NCBI GenBank assembly: GCA_035496935.1
Contig: DATJED010000018.1
Span: 1 to 64,000 of the forward strand
Origin: Pseudopedobacter sp035496935
Lineage (GTDB): Bacteria > Bacteroidota > Bacteroidia > Sphingobacteriales > Sphingobacteriaceae
DNA length: 64,000 nt
Direction of reading: 5' to 3'
How positions within the stretch are numbered: the first letter of the stretch is position 1; each line of letters begins with the position of its first letter. The position numbers and the translations under genes were made by a program. This document shows, in pieces, positions 1-7,385 of the stretch. The notes under the pieces were generated by a model that worked only from the letters and a program-made list of their open reading frames with translations, did not search any database and was not told the origin of the DNA.

Positions 1-212
1 AGATCTGCTGACTGCCCTGCTAAACGTTAAAAAAGAGTGCCAGCATAGCTTAAAAGCACAACCTTTCCGTAACCGATAAATTCCGCCTTGGCGCTTGCGG
101 TAACGGCGAAGAAGTAAAAGCACTAGCGTTGTAGCAAGCGGCGCAGCGGTGGCTCTTTGTTACTTTCCAGCTAATGGGAAAGTAATAGCCTTTCCGGCGG
201 CAATGAGCCGGG
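1..212. repeat. Dispersed ~210-bp repeat, copy A1
   Basis: Bases 1-212 match 687-898 with only about two visible mismatches. The unit contains the hairpin TTACTTTCC (160-168) / GGAAAGTAA (177-185) and ends with a CGGCAATGAGCCGG tail. Shorter, diverged relatives with the same order of motifs occur at 381-650, 5301-5570 and, inverted, 11621-11772. Confidence 0.9.
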
Positions 213-380
213 AGGAGATTTAAAAGAAGACAAATCATAAAATTCAAGATAAAATAAAAGGTGCCAATACCAGACACGGTAGTGCAAGAAACAAATAGAT
301 CACTACGTCGTTACCCTCCTCGTGATGACGGGCTGAATGGAAAGGCAGTGCAAAAATAGGAGCGCCCACAAACAAACTAA

Positions 381-650
381 GAGTACAACCTTTCCGTGAC
401 CGATAAATTCCGCCTTGGTGGTTGCGGCAGTGATGCAGAAGTAAAACCACGACCATTGTAGCAACCGGCGCAGCGGAGAGTTTATTCAATTTATAATAGT
501 TTTTCATTGGCTTTCATGTGTTCGCTCCGCTCGGGTTTGGTGACTTTTTGCGGAAAAACTGCGAAGCATTCATGAGGACGAAAGAAAAACAACAAAAAAA
601 ACCGAATAATTGCAAAGCACTCTTGAATGCCTCAATAGCGGAATGCGGAA
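381..650. repeat. Dispersed repeat, diverged copy B1
   Basis: It shares the start (ACAACCTTTCCGTgACCGATAAA) with copy A1. Its second half (GAGAGTTTATTCAATTT, TTCGCTCCGCTCGGGTTT, GCACTCTTGAATGC) is shared with the copy at 5301-5570. It is therefore a link between the two subtypes of the family. Confidence 0.7.
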
Positions 651-686
651 GATTTACCGGGCTCCAATCCAAACATTCTAATGCCG

Positions 687-898
687 AGATCTGCTGACTG
701 CCCTGCTAAACGTTAAAAAAGAGTGCCAGCATAGCTTAAAAGCACAACCTTTCCGTAACCGATAAATTCCGCCTTGGCGCTTGCGGTAACGGTGAAGAAG
801 CAAAAGCACTAGCGTTGTAGCAAGCGGCGCAGCGGTGGCTCTTTGTTACTTTCCAGCTAATGGGAAAGTAATAGCCTTTCCGGCGGCAATGAGCCGGG
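687..898. repeat. Dispersed ~210-bp repeat, copy A2
   Basis: This is a nearly identical direct copy of 1-212 at an offset of 686 bases. The match breaks at 899. The near identity suggests a recent duplication, or gene conversion between copies. Confidence 0.9.
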
Positions 899-937
899 GA
901 AATTTCAATGATAAAAATAAATTTCAAATAAAAAAAC

Positions 938-963
938 GCAGGGTCGTTTGCAACAGACCCTGC
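938..963 (-). terminator. Orphan hairpin resembling a terminator
   Basis: GCAGGGTC (938-945) pairs with GACCCTGC (956-963). Read on the minus strand it is followed by a run of T, so it has the form of an intrinsic terminator for leftward transcription. No minus-strand gene lies to its right. A related hairpin with the same trailing motif lies at 4133-4160, on the other side of the 1263-3892 cassette. Confidence 0.5.
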
Positions 964-1262
964 TTGAACGTCATAAGGGAGATACTGGACGCAGAAAAAT
1001 CCTATTACAAAAATATATCTTCTCCCACCCCTCTCCCACAATCCTTCGAGAAATACCCCTGTTTTCCCGAAGCCGTCCCGAAGCGGTCTCGAAGAAATAT
1101 AGGAGAATGTGGAAATATTCGGCAAAACCCGGCAAAGTTCGGCAATGAATTTCCGAATCCTTGTTTGGAATAAACTACCCTTCTACATTTGGAGCAGACA
1201 AAAGACCTATAGCGCTATAACAGAAGCTTTTGCATTTTTTTAATCATTTAAATTTTAACATC

Positions 1263-1907
1263 ATGGGAAAATACACACAGGGCATATTAGGTGCCTTTTC
1301 AGGAAAAGTTGGAACCGTAATCGGTTCTTCATGGCGGGGCATCAATTACATGCGGAGCCTGTCGCCGAAACGGGGAAATGCCAACGCCAGCGAAAAGCAA
1401 TTGGAGCAACAGGCTCGTTTTGCAATGATCACTGCTTTTTTAAATCCGGTAAAGCCTATTCTGGAGATCGGTTTTAAGAACTATGCTAATGGTAAAACCG
1501 GCTATAACAGTGCGCATTCTTATAACCTTAAAAATGCGCTGACTGGCATTACGCCAAACCTAGAAATAGATTATAGCATGGTACTGCTGAGCAGAGGCGA
1601 TTTGCCGGGAGTTACTTCTTTAGCTGCGACATCAGATACAGCAGCAACATTGAATCTGGCCTGGACAAACAACGCAGGAAAAGGAAAAGCGAAGGATACC
1701 GATCAGCTAACAGTGGTAGCTTTTTGCCCAAGTTCCGGTGAGTCTGTTTATGGTTCGGCGGAAGCAACCAGGTTGGATGAGGTGCTTGCGTTCGAATTGC
1801 CGGCAGAGTTTAGCGGTGAGACTGTGGAAGCCTATATCTTTTGGTCATCGGCCGATGGCAAAGATATATCCAACAGTAAATATGCAGGTAGCGTAGCCGT
1901 TGCCTAA
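1263..1907 (+). CDS. DUF6266 family protein
   Basis: 214 residues. The N-terminus MGKYTQGILGAFSGKVGTV followed by GSSWRGINYMRS, the central FLNPVKPILEIGF and the YNLKNA / IDYSMVLLSRGDLPG blocks are the pattern I know from DUF6266 proteins of Sphingobacteriaceae. The function of that family is not known to me. The start at 1263 was preferred over an upstream in-frame start at 1230 because the family begins at MGKYTQ. No signal peptide or membrane helix is visible. A terminator-like inverted repeat follows at 1922-2042, so it may be transcribed apart from the next genes. Its place beside an amidase and membrane proteins suggests a mobile or phage-derived setting, which is an inference. Confidence 0.8.
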   Translation: MGKYTQGILGAFSGKVGTVIGSSWRGINYMRSLSPKRGNANASEKQLEQQARFAMITAFLNPVKPILEIGFKNYANGKTGYNSAHSYNLKNALTGITPNLEIDYSMVLLSRGDLPGVTSLAATSDTAATLNLAWTNNAGKGKAKDTDQLTVVAFCPSSGESVYGSAEATRLDEVLAFELPAEFSGETVEAYIFWSSADGKDISNSKYAGSVAVA

Positions 1908-1921
1908 ACACCCTTAAATAC

Positions 1922-2042
1922 AGAGGTTGTCTAAAAAATAGTGTTATGTCAGGCTGAGCGGAGTCGAAGCCTATTCAATGCTACTAAGGAACACATTCGA
2001 ACTCAATTTATGCGAACTGTTGTGCCTTTTTAGACAACCTCT
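1922..2042 (+). terminator. Terminator-like inverted repeat with a REP element in its loop
   Basis: AGAGGTTGTCTAAAAA (1922-1937) and its exact reverse complement (2027-2042) form a 16-bp stem followed by TTTT. The roughly 90-base loop contains a copy of the REP-like sequence GGCTGAGCGGAGTCGAAGCC. The loop is too long for an ordinary terminator, so the simplest reading is a terminator into which a REP-like element was inserted. Confidence 0.6.
1947..1972. repeat. REP-like element (GAGCGGAGTCGAAG family)
   Basis: The core GGCTGAGCGGAGTCGAAGCC recurs with small changes near 4177-4225, 11889-11949, 14164-14186, 17168-17233 and 36648-36670, always outside genes or at their very ends. At 11889 and 17168 two copies face each other and form a hairpin. 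Confidence 0.8.
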
Positions 2043-2072
2043 TTTGAAAATAATATAACAAAATTAGAAACC

Positions 2073-2531
2073 ATGAAAGTATCACTCACCTACACACAGG
2101 CCATGAAGCTTTATAAAAAAGATGCCGTGGCAATTATTAAGGGACTGCCTGCGGGCAATTTTAAAGTGGCCAGAGCCATACTCTACCATTTTTTAGCGAA
2201 AGAGAAAGAAGTGCTGTGCAACTGGTATTATGGCTTGCAGATGAGCTTGCTCAGCGAAGCCGACTATTGCTTATTGTTAAAAAGTAAAAAACCGGCTCTT
2301 TGCTTTAGGGTATTGCTGAAAAAGGGGCTAAACCGGATTCAGTTACGAAAGCTGAAAGAGGATTTAATACAACTGCTACAGGACCGATGCATCCGATATT
2401 CAGGCTCGTGGCATAACGATGGCGAACAGCGTTATAGACTAAGGCTTTACAGCCTCCCGATAGAGCCAGCTTCCGATAATTTGGCTTATTGGACTGATCT
2501 GGTCACCGGTCTGCCTCTTCATAGGAATTGA
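2073..2531 (+). CDS. Hypothetical protein in lysis-like cassette
   Basis: 152 residues, not recognised. It is basic and probably cytoplasmic, with no signal peptide or membrane helix. It starts with MKVSLTYTQAMKLYKK and has several Leu/Lys-rich helical stretches (about residues 85-110). It follows the DUF6266 gene across a terminator-like structure and lies 43 bases upstream of the next membrane protein gene, so it probably belongs to the same transcript as the following three genes. No function can be assigned. Confidence 0.65.
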   Translation: MKVSLTYTQAMKLYKKDAVAIIKGLPAGNFKVARAILYHFLAKEKEVLCNWYYGLQMSLLSEADYCLLLKSKKPALCFRVLLKKGLNRIQLRKLKEDLIQLLQDRCIRYSGSWHNDGEQRYRLRLYSLPIEPASDNLAYWTDLVTGLPLHRN

Positions 2532-2574
2532 AATATCGAACTTAAAAGGAACATTGTTCAACAAATAAAACACC

Positions 2575-2958
2575 ATGACAACTTTCATCATTAATAAGTA
2601 CAGGCTACGCAGTTTGCTGCCTGTATTCAACATGCACCCTGTGCTGTTATTGCTGTTGACCGGAATGCTGATCAACCAAAGCCTTCCTTTATGGATTTAC
2701 CGTTTAGACCCCACCGCCGCCCTGCCCGATGCTGGGGTCTGGTCATTGATCTTATTATCTATTTTGGTATTCCTCATCCTGTTATTATTGAACGCCTATC
2801 TGTTCAGTGACATCTTAAAACGGCTGGGTCTGCAAGGGATCAATAGCATGGTTTCACAATTTAAAACATTAACATTATGGCAACAGTACGTATTTTATTG
2901 GGCATCCTTTGCCTTATTGCTCTTGGCGGCTATCGGCTGCCTAATGGCCATCTGCTAA
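2575..2958 (+). CDS. Small three-helix membrane protein, holin-like
   Basis: 127 residues with three hydrophobic segments at about 21-42, 54-77 and 103-127. It has no recognised domain. Its 3' end overlaps the start of the downstream amidase gene by 82 bases in another frame. Its size, its three helices and its place directly before a secreted peptidoglycan hydrolase are those of a class I holin, but there is no sequence match I can name. It could equally be an unrelated small membrane protein. Confidence 0.6.
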   Translation: MTTFIINKYRLRSLLPVFNMHPVLLLLLTGMLINQSLPLWIYRLDPTAALPDAGVWSLILLSILVFLILLLLNAYLFSDILKRLGLQGINSMVSQFKTLTLWQQYVFYWASFALLLLAAIGCLMAIC

Positions 2959-3425
2959 GTGCAGAGGAGCTTAAGCGGGAAAAACTGGTAACCATTGCCC
3001 GGAAAGAAATAGGCATTCGCGAACAGAGCGGGCGCAATGACGGCGAAAGCGTAGCGGCTTATTTAGCAACGGTACGACTAAAAGAAGGTCAGCCTTGGTG
3101 TGCCGCTTTTGTGAGCTGGGTATTTAAGAAAGGAGGTTATGAACAGCCGAGAACAGGTTGGAGTCCGGCCTTGTTTAACCCAAAAGTGAACACCAAAAGC
3201 ATCCAAACCGGAAATGTGTTAGGGATATGGTTCCCAAACCTGAAACGTATTGCACATGTGGGATTGGTAGAACAGCAACAGGGAAGCTGGATCATCAGCA
3301 TTGAAGGGAACACTAATATTGCCGGGGGCAGAGAAGGCGATGGCGTTTACCGTAAAAGGCGACTGGCAAAAAGTATTTACGCTTACGCTGATTGGTTAAA
3401 AGGAAGAGAGGAAACCAAACCATGA
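2877..3425 (+). CDS. Secreted CHAP/TIGR02594-type peptidoglycan amidase
   Basis: 182 residues. An N-terminal signal peptide or anchor (about 4-20) is followed by a CHAP-like cysteine peptidase/amidase fold: PWCAAFVSWVF with likely nucleophile C75, AHVGLVE with H127, and SIEGNTN with E143/N145. This arrangement matches the TIGR02594 family of cell wall hydrolases, which cut peptide bonds in peptidoglycan. The start at 2877 gives the signal peptide, and no later Met precedes the conserved domain, so the long overlap with the upstream gene appears real. Its stop overlaps the next start (ATGA). Family members occur as phage endolysins and in mobile elements. Confidence 0.8.
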   Translation: MATVRILLGILCLIALGGYRLPNGHLLSAEELKREKLVTIARKEIGIREQSGRNDGESVAAYLATVRLKEGQPWCAAFVSWVFKKGGYEQPRTGWSPALFNPKVNTKSIQTGNVLGIWFPNLKRIAHVGLVEQQQGSWIISIEGNTNIAGGREGDGVYRKRRLAKSIYAYADWLKGREETKP

Positions 3426-3892
3426 AGAGGATGGCTTTAATTTGGATGCTTTTCTGTTCGAGCTGTGCAGTTTTTAAAGAAAAACAGCGGGTAAAAACAG
3501 ATTCTTTGTTTCAAGAAAATTTGGAGGCACAATGGGAGACCGATCAGCAACTGAAAAGCAGTATTTACCAAACAAGGGAAGGGCTAAAGGTAGATGAAGT
3601 GTGGATACATAGCGACGCACCTTTTAAATGGCAGATAGATAGCGGTTTGTTTGGAAAAGCCGGCAACTACCAGTTTTATCTGATCCATAAAGAAAAGGAT
3701 TTGGCAAAGCAAATTCAGGTAAATGAGCAGAAAGCCACCGGTGCAAGTGAGCAAAATAAAAGCGAGGTACGGAAACGTTTAGAAAAAAGTAAAGCAGTTT
3801 CCACAGTGCATCTGCCATTAACCATTGTTGGAGGACTGATCATCGTCGTTTTTGTATGGTTTTGCTGGCGAGGACGGAGGTATTTGTTTTAG
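3422..3892 (+). CDS. Lipoprotein with C-terminal membrane anchor, u-spanin-like
   Basis: 156 residues. The N-terminus MKRMALIWMLFCSSC has a signal peptidase II lipobox ending at C15. The middle (about 20-125) is charged and likely periplasmic. The last 28 residues hold a strong transmembrane segment (LTIVGGLIIVVFVWFCW) ending in RGRRYLF. A lipoprotein signal at one end and a membrane helix at the other is the topology of unimolecular spanins, which join the outer and inner membranes during phage lysis. The start overlaps the amidase stop by ATGA, so the two are translationally coupled. No sequence match to a known spanin is claimed. Confidence 0.65.
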   Translation: MKRMALIWMLFCSSCAVFKEKQRVKTDSLFQENLEAQWETDQQLKSSIYQTREGLKVDEVWIHSDAPFKWQIDSGLFGKAGNYQFYLIHKEKDLAKQIQVNEQKATGASEQNKSEVRKRLEKSKAVSTVHLPLTIVGGLIIVVFVWFCWRGRRYLF

Positions 3893-4223
3893 GAAAATAC
3901 TAATGAATACAATGCGTATTAACCACCCTCTTTGATTCTCCCGCCCGCGGGAGATACAGCGTGGCAAGTTCTTCGATTTATATAAAATCTTGCGGCAATG
4001 AGCCGGGGAGATTTTAATATTAGACTTCTTTTTTAATAGAGGAAAAACCGCAGGGTCTTCTGCGAAATACCCTAGGACATAAATTGTAAACTTATTTTAG
4101 GACAAGACAATTTATAAAATGAATACAAAAAAAGCAGGTTCCTCTGCGAGAGAACCTGCTTAGACGTAATAGATAATGTCAGATTGAGCGGAGCCGGTTT
4201 GTCTGGCTGAGCGAAGTCGAAGC
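3893..4223. repeat. Repeat-rich intergenic region right of the cassette
   Basis: No gene is seen. The segment from about 3993 repeats the CGGCAATGAGCCGGGGA tail found at 884-900, then an A/T-rich stretch and CGCAGGGTC, as on the left side of the cassette. A second hairpin (4133-4160) and two REP-like cores (4177-4225) follow. Confidence 0.6.
4126..4160 (-). terminator. Intrinsic terminator of the beta-barrel gene
   Basis: AGCAGGTTC (4133-4141) pairs with GAACCTGCT (4152-4160). Read on the minus strand the hairpin is followed by seven T, as expected for termination of the gene ending at 4224. Confidence 0.75.
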
Positions 4224-4225
4224 CT
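4177..4225. repeat. Two REP-like elements in tandem
   Basis: The cores GATTGAGCGGAGCCGG (about 4182-4197) and GGCTGAGCGAAGTCGAAGCC (4205-4224) lie head to tail. The second runs into the stop codon of the minus-strand gene ending at 4224. Confidence 0.75.
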
Positions 4226-4805
4226 AAAACAACTTATAACCAACACTCAAATGCAATAAGCTTTGGCGTTGCCCGTCGTTTTTATTAATGTCCTGCAAAC
4301 TGGTTTCGTAACGTAAATCAACAGATAAACTTCCTAAATCTACACCTGCACCAATTTGGCCATTGGTAACATAATCTCGGTATTTATAAAAATCCGGATC
4401 GGTAGCTTGATTAAAAGCACTGCTGTTTTCATCTAAATTAAACTGAAAAGCTGGTCCGGCCATAATCCTGAAGTTTAGTTTATCGGTTCCAAATTTAGTT
4501 CCCAGCAAAAGCGGAACATCAAGCGTGGTAAACTTCTGCTTCGTTTTAAACGTTGAGCCTCCGCTTTCAAACTCGATTTTAGAACCCTTTGTTCCTAAAT
4601 AAATTTCGGGCTGTAAATAAAGTTTTGTGCCAATGCGAGCCCAAACTCCGGCCTGATAACCCAATATGCCGTTTTCATCAAACTCATTGTTTTGAGCTTT
4701 GATGGTGGTGTAATTTAAACCCGCTTTTAATCCTAGATTAAATTGTGCAAAAGCTCCGGCAGAACCTAAAAGCACTAAGCAGGCCATCATAAATAGTTTT
4801 TTCAT
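4224..4805 (-). CDS. Outer membrane beta-barrel protein (PorT-like family)
   Basis: 193 residues. A signal peptide (MKKLFMMACLVLLGSAGAFAQ) is followed by alternating-strand sequence starting FNLGLKAGLNYTTI and ending with LHLSVGYKLF, with an aromatic last residue as in outer membrane proteins. The pattern GLKAGLNYS..., a plasma-membrane-like cleavage site and about 190 residues fit the 8-strand outer membrane beta-barrel (PorT-like) proteins that are common in Bacteroidota. The substrate or role is unknown. The TAG stop overlaps a REP-like repeat, and a terminator follows at 4126-4160. Confidence 0.85.
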   Translation of the reverse strand: MKKLFMMACLVLLGSAGAFAQFNLGLKAGLNYTTIKAQNNEFDENGILGYQAGVWARIGTKLYLQPEIYLGTKGSKIEFESGGSTFKTKQKFTTLDVPLLLGTKFGTDKLNFRIMAGPAFQFNLDENSSAFNQATDPDFYKYRDYVTNGQIGAGVDLGSLSVDLRYETSLQDINKNDGQRQSLLHLSVGYKLF

Positions 4806-4927
4806 AAAGTGGTTGACTTAAATTAATAAAACCCGAAAAGCAAATAGTAAATACCATGCCAACATATTCGTTATGATTACGTGAAGGGAATTAAAACTAT
4901 AAATTTTCTAATTCGCAACCAATATGT

Positions 4928-4935
4928 TATTTTTG
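4928..4935 (+). promoter_or_regulatory. Candidate -7 promoter element
   Basis: TATTTTTG matches the Bacteroidota -7 consensus TAnnTTTG and lies 15 bases before the ATG at 4951. No good -33 TTG was found, so confidence is limited. Confidence 0.4.
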
Positions 4936-4950
4936 TGGCAAATAGATACC

Positions 4951-5166
4951 ATGGCAGAGATTACCATTAGCAATACAGACTGGGACAGACTAAAAATTAA
5001 GCTTAAGAGAAAGTATAACCATTTGAGCGATGAGGATTTAGCTTTTGAAGCTGGGCAAGAAGAGAAGTTGATTAATCATTTGCAGGAACGTTTAAGGCGT
5101 AAAAGAGAATACGTAGTTTTTACACTTAAAAAAGGTTTATTAAATATCGAGAACAATCGGTTGTAA
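4951..5166 (+). CDS. CsbD-like stress protein
   Basis: 71 residues. The motif WDRLKIKLKRKYNHLSDEDL followed by FEAGQEEKLINHLQERL is the CsbD pattern (W..LKGK.K..YG.LTDDDL...G..E.L...IQ). Such proteins are small, soluble, helical and usually stress-induced, with no known biochemical role. The extended tail KKREYVVFTLKKGLLNI is typical of Bacteroidota members. The ATG at 4951 was chosen over 4924 because the family starts near MAEITIS and the -7 element overlaps the longer form. Confidence 0.75.
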   Translation: MAEITISNTDWDRLKIKLKRKYNHLSDEDLAFEAGQEEKLINHLQERLRRKREYVVFTLKKGLLNIENNRL

Positions 5167-5194
5167 GCTTTAAGCACCGCTAAAATAAATTCTG

Positions 5195-5231
5195 AGGCAT
5201 TAATTTCTAAAAAGAGATTGATGCCTTTTTA
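5195..5231 (+). terminator. Intrinsic terminator of the CsbD-like gene
   Basis: AGGCAT (5195-5200) pairs with ATGCCT (5221-5226), and the stem continues inward for about 14 pairs with two wobbles. TTTTT follows. Confidence 0.8.
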
Positions 5232-5300
5232 TTTTTAGAAAACCAATTTGTTAAGTTTATATAACCACCCCCTATCTAGCTAGCACTAACCATCATTCAC

Positions 5301-5570
5301 CGCTGAATTCGCCCTTGGTCTTTGCGGTATAGGTGAAGAAATAAAAGCACTTCCTTCCCTAGCAAAGGGCGCAGGCGAGAGTTTATTCAATTTGTTTATT
5401 GTTTTAAAAGGCTTTCATCTGTTCGCTCCGCTCGGGTTTTTGGTTACTTTTTTTGCGGAAAAAATTGCGAAGCACTCTTGAATGCAAACAGTGAAATAAA
5501 CAAACAATGAAAAAAGTCACTGCCACTGCCCGGCATAAGGGCAGAAAAGACTGTGCGAAATTGCCAAGGA
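5301..5570. repeat. Dispersed repeat, copy B2
   Basis: This is part of the 5167-5661 gene-free stretch. It has the same motif order as copy B1: CGCTGAATTCGCCCTTGG, CTTTGCGGTA, GCAAAGGGCGCAGGCGAGAG, TTCGCTCCGCTCGGGTTTTT, GGTTACTTTTTTTGCGG, GCACTCTTGAATGC and CTGCCCGGCATAAGGGCAG. Its later part matches the inverse of 11621-11772. Confidence 0.7.
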
Positions 5571-5661
5571 TACACATCACAAAGTCGATAATTTAAATAG
5601 CACTCAAAATTCTCCAAAAAGTCTTATTCAATTTTGTACATTTAAACTCAATTGTGCGCTA

Positions 5662-7359
5662 ATGAATGTGATAAAAAAACATATAAAACTCTCCCTAGGT
5701 TTATTACTGATAGCCGGTTTAACCTTTTCTTTCAAGGAAGACCTTTTTCAGATTTCTAAGAACCTGGATATTTTTGCTTCCGTTTACAAAGAGTTGAACA
5801 TCAATTATGTTGATGAAGTAAATAGCTCGAAACTGATGCGCACCGGCATTGACGCCATGCTGGAGAATCTGGATCCTTACACAGAGTTCGTTCCCGAGTC
5901 GGAGATTGAAGATTATAAAATGAAGTACGTGAGCACACAATACGGTGGTATTGGGGCGGGCGTAATTCATAGAGATGGCAAAGTTTTTATCTCAGATCCG
6001 TTTGAGGGTTATCCGGCACAAAAAGCCGATATAAGAGCGGGAGACGAGGTCATTAGCATTGATGACCAAAAGATTGTTGGCAAAAGCAACGACGAAATTA
6101 GCCAGCTGCTTAAAGGTCCAAAAGAAACGCCTATTAAAATAGTTGTTGAAAGAAATGGCAAGGTTATCGAAAAGCGCCTTTTTAGGGCCGATATCAATCA
6201 GCCAAATGTGAGCTACCACGGCATGCTTGCAGATAACATCGGTTACATTAAGCTGGATAAATTTCTGGAAAACTCCGGGCAGGAGGTAAAGGATGCTTTG
6301 TTGGAGATTCAAAAAAATAATCCAAAAGGTTTAATCCTGGATTTAAGATATAACGGTGGCGGTATTTTGCAGGAAGCAGTTAAAATAGTGAACCTTTTTG
6401 TTAATCGGGATGTGGAAGTGGTGGTACAAAAAGGTAAAAATCCTGATAAAACCATCAGCTATAAAACGCCAAGCAATCCCATTGCAACTGATTTACCAAT
6501 TGTAGTATTGGTAAATAACCGGTCGGCTTCTGCTTCTGAAATCGTTGCAGGTTCGTTGCAGGATTTAGATCGGGCAGTAATTGTTGGTCAGCGCAGTTTC
6601 GGGAAAGGTTTGGTACAGCAAACGTTTAATTTGCCTTACAATAGCCTTGTAAAAATTACGGTGGCAAAATATTATACGCCTTCCGGCCGATGCATACAAG
6701 CTTTAGATTACACGCACCGCCATGATGATGGCTCGGTAGATAAATTACCGGATTCTTTATTATCTGTATTTAAAACAAAGGGCGGGAGATCTGTTTATAA
6801 CGGTAGCGGTATTTACCCCGATTTTTATGTGAAACCCTTCGAATATCATGAAATCACTCAGGTTTTGGTGACCAAGTACCTAATTTTTGATTATGCAACC
6901 GAATTTGTAAGCAAGCACCCTAGTATTGCGTCGGCAGATAAATTTGTTTTGAGCGATGCTGAATATCAAGAATTTGTAAACTACCTGAATAAAAAGGATT
7001 ACAATTACCAAACGGCAACAGAAAAATCTTTAGTTGATTTAAAGTTTGATGCCGAAGACGATAAAAAGTGGGATGCGATAAAAACGGATTTTGAAAATCT
7101 AAAAAAGAAAATAACGACCAGTAAAGAGGCAGATTTAGTGACTTACAAGCCGGAAATTAAAAGAGTTTTGGAAGGTGAAATTGCGCAACGTTATTATTTT
7201 GATAAAGGCAGAACTACACAAAGCTTCCAGTACGATATAGAACTTAAAAAAGCGATGGAGTTGCTGGCCAATAAAAGCTTAATGGCAACGGTATTGAACG
7301 GTGAGGGCACTTATAACACCATTGGGCAACCTAAGGTAGTAAATGCGCAGGCGGAGTAA
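5662..7359 (+). CDS. S41 C-terminal processing peptidase (CtpA type)
   Basis: 565 residues. It has an N-terminal membrane anchor or signal (about 8-24), a PDZ domain (about 92-170, YGGIGAGV...AQKADIRAGDEVISID) and an S41 protease domain (about 185-370). The catalytic Ser/Lys dyad is visible as S290 in NRSASASEI and K315 in SFGKGLVQQ, 25 residues apart as in E. coli Prc. These enzymes cut proteins from their C-termini in the periplasm. A C-terminal helical extension (about 400-565) of unclear role is present. A second, longer S41 protease lies at 17428-19491. The gene stands alone after a repeat-rich gap. Confidence 0.93.
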   Translation: MNVIKKHIKLSLGLLLIAGLTFSFKEDLFQISKNLDIFASVYKELNINYVDEVNSSKLMRTGIDAMLENLDPYTEFVPESEIEDYKMKYVSTQYGGIGAGVIHRDGKVFISDPFEGYPAQKADIRAGDEVISIDDQKIVGKSNDEISQLLKGPKETPIKIVVERNGKVIEKRLFRADINQPNVSYHGMLADNIGYIKLDKFLENSGQEVKDALLEIQKNNPKGLILDLRYNGGGILQEAVKIVNLFVNRDVEVVVQKGKNPDKTISYKTPSNPIATDLPIVVLVNNRSASASEIVAGSLQDLDRAVIVGQRSFGKGLVQQTFNLPYNSLVKITVAKYYTPSGRCIQALDYTHRHDDGSVDKLPDSLLSVFKTKGGRSVYNGSGIYPDFYVKPFEYHEITQVLVTKYLIFDYATEFVSKHPSIASADKFVLSDAEYQEFVNYLNKKDYNYQTATEKSLVDLKFDAEDDKKWDAIKTDFENLKKKITTSKEADLVTYKPEIKRVLEGEIAQRYYFDKGRTTQSFQYDIELKKAMELLANKSLMATVLNGEGTYNTIGQPKVVNAQAE

Positions 7360-7385
7360 ACAGAAAATTGTTAAACGGCTTAACT

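Larger units (their letters stand above)
1..1229. repeat. Gene-free repeat-rich region
   Basis: No convincing gene lies here. The stretch holds a 212-bp direct duplication (1-212 and 687-898), a diverged relative (about 381-650), a hairpin at 938-963 and a run of short TTCGGCAA-like units at about 1117-1146. Open frames on both strands are shadows of the repeats: two minus-strand frames encode nearly the same peptide only because the DNA is duplicated. The window starts at base 1 of the first copy, so that copy may extend further left. Confidence 0.75.

Noticed and set aside
1117..1146. Short TTCGGCAA-like units in a row, possibly a CRISPR start
   Set aside because: Only about three units exist, with spacing far too short and uneven for a CRISPR array, and no cas genes are near.
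50..1173. Several open frames on both strands, including two minus-strand frames with nearly the same peptide
   Set aside because: They lie inside the dispersed repeats. The shared peptide comes from the duplicated DNA and not from a gene family.
1230..3892. A complete prophage
   Set aside because: No integrase, portal, terminase, capsid or tail gene is visible.
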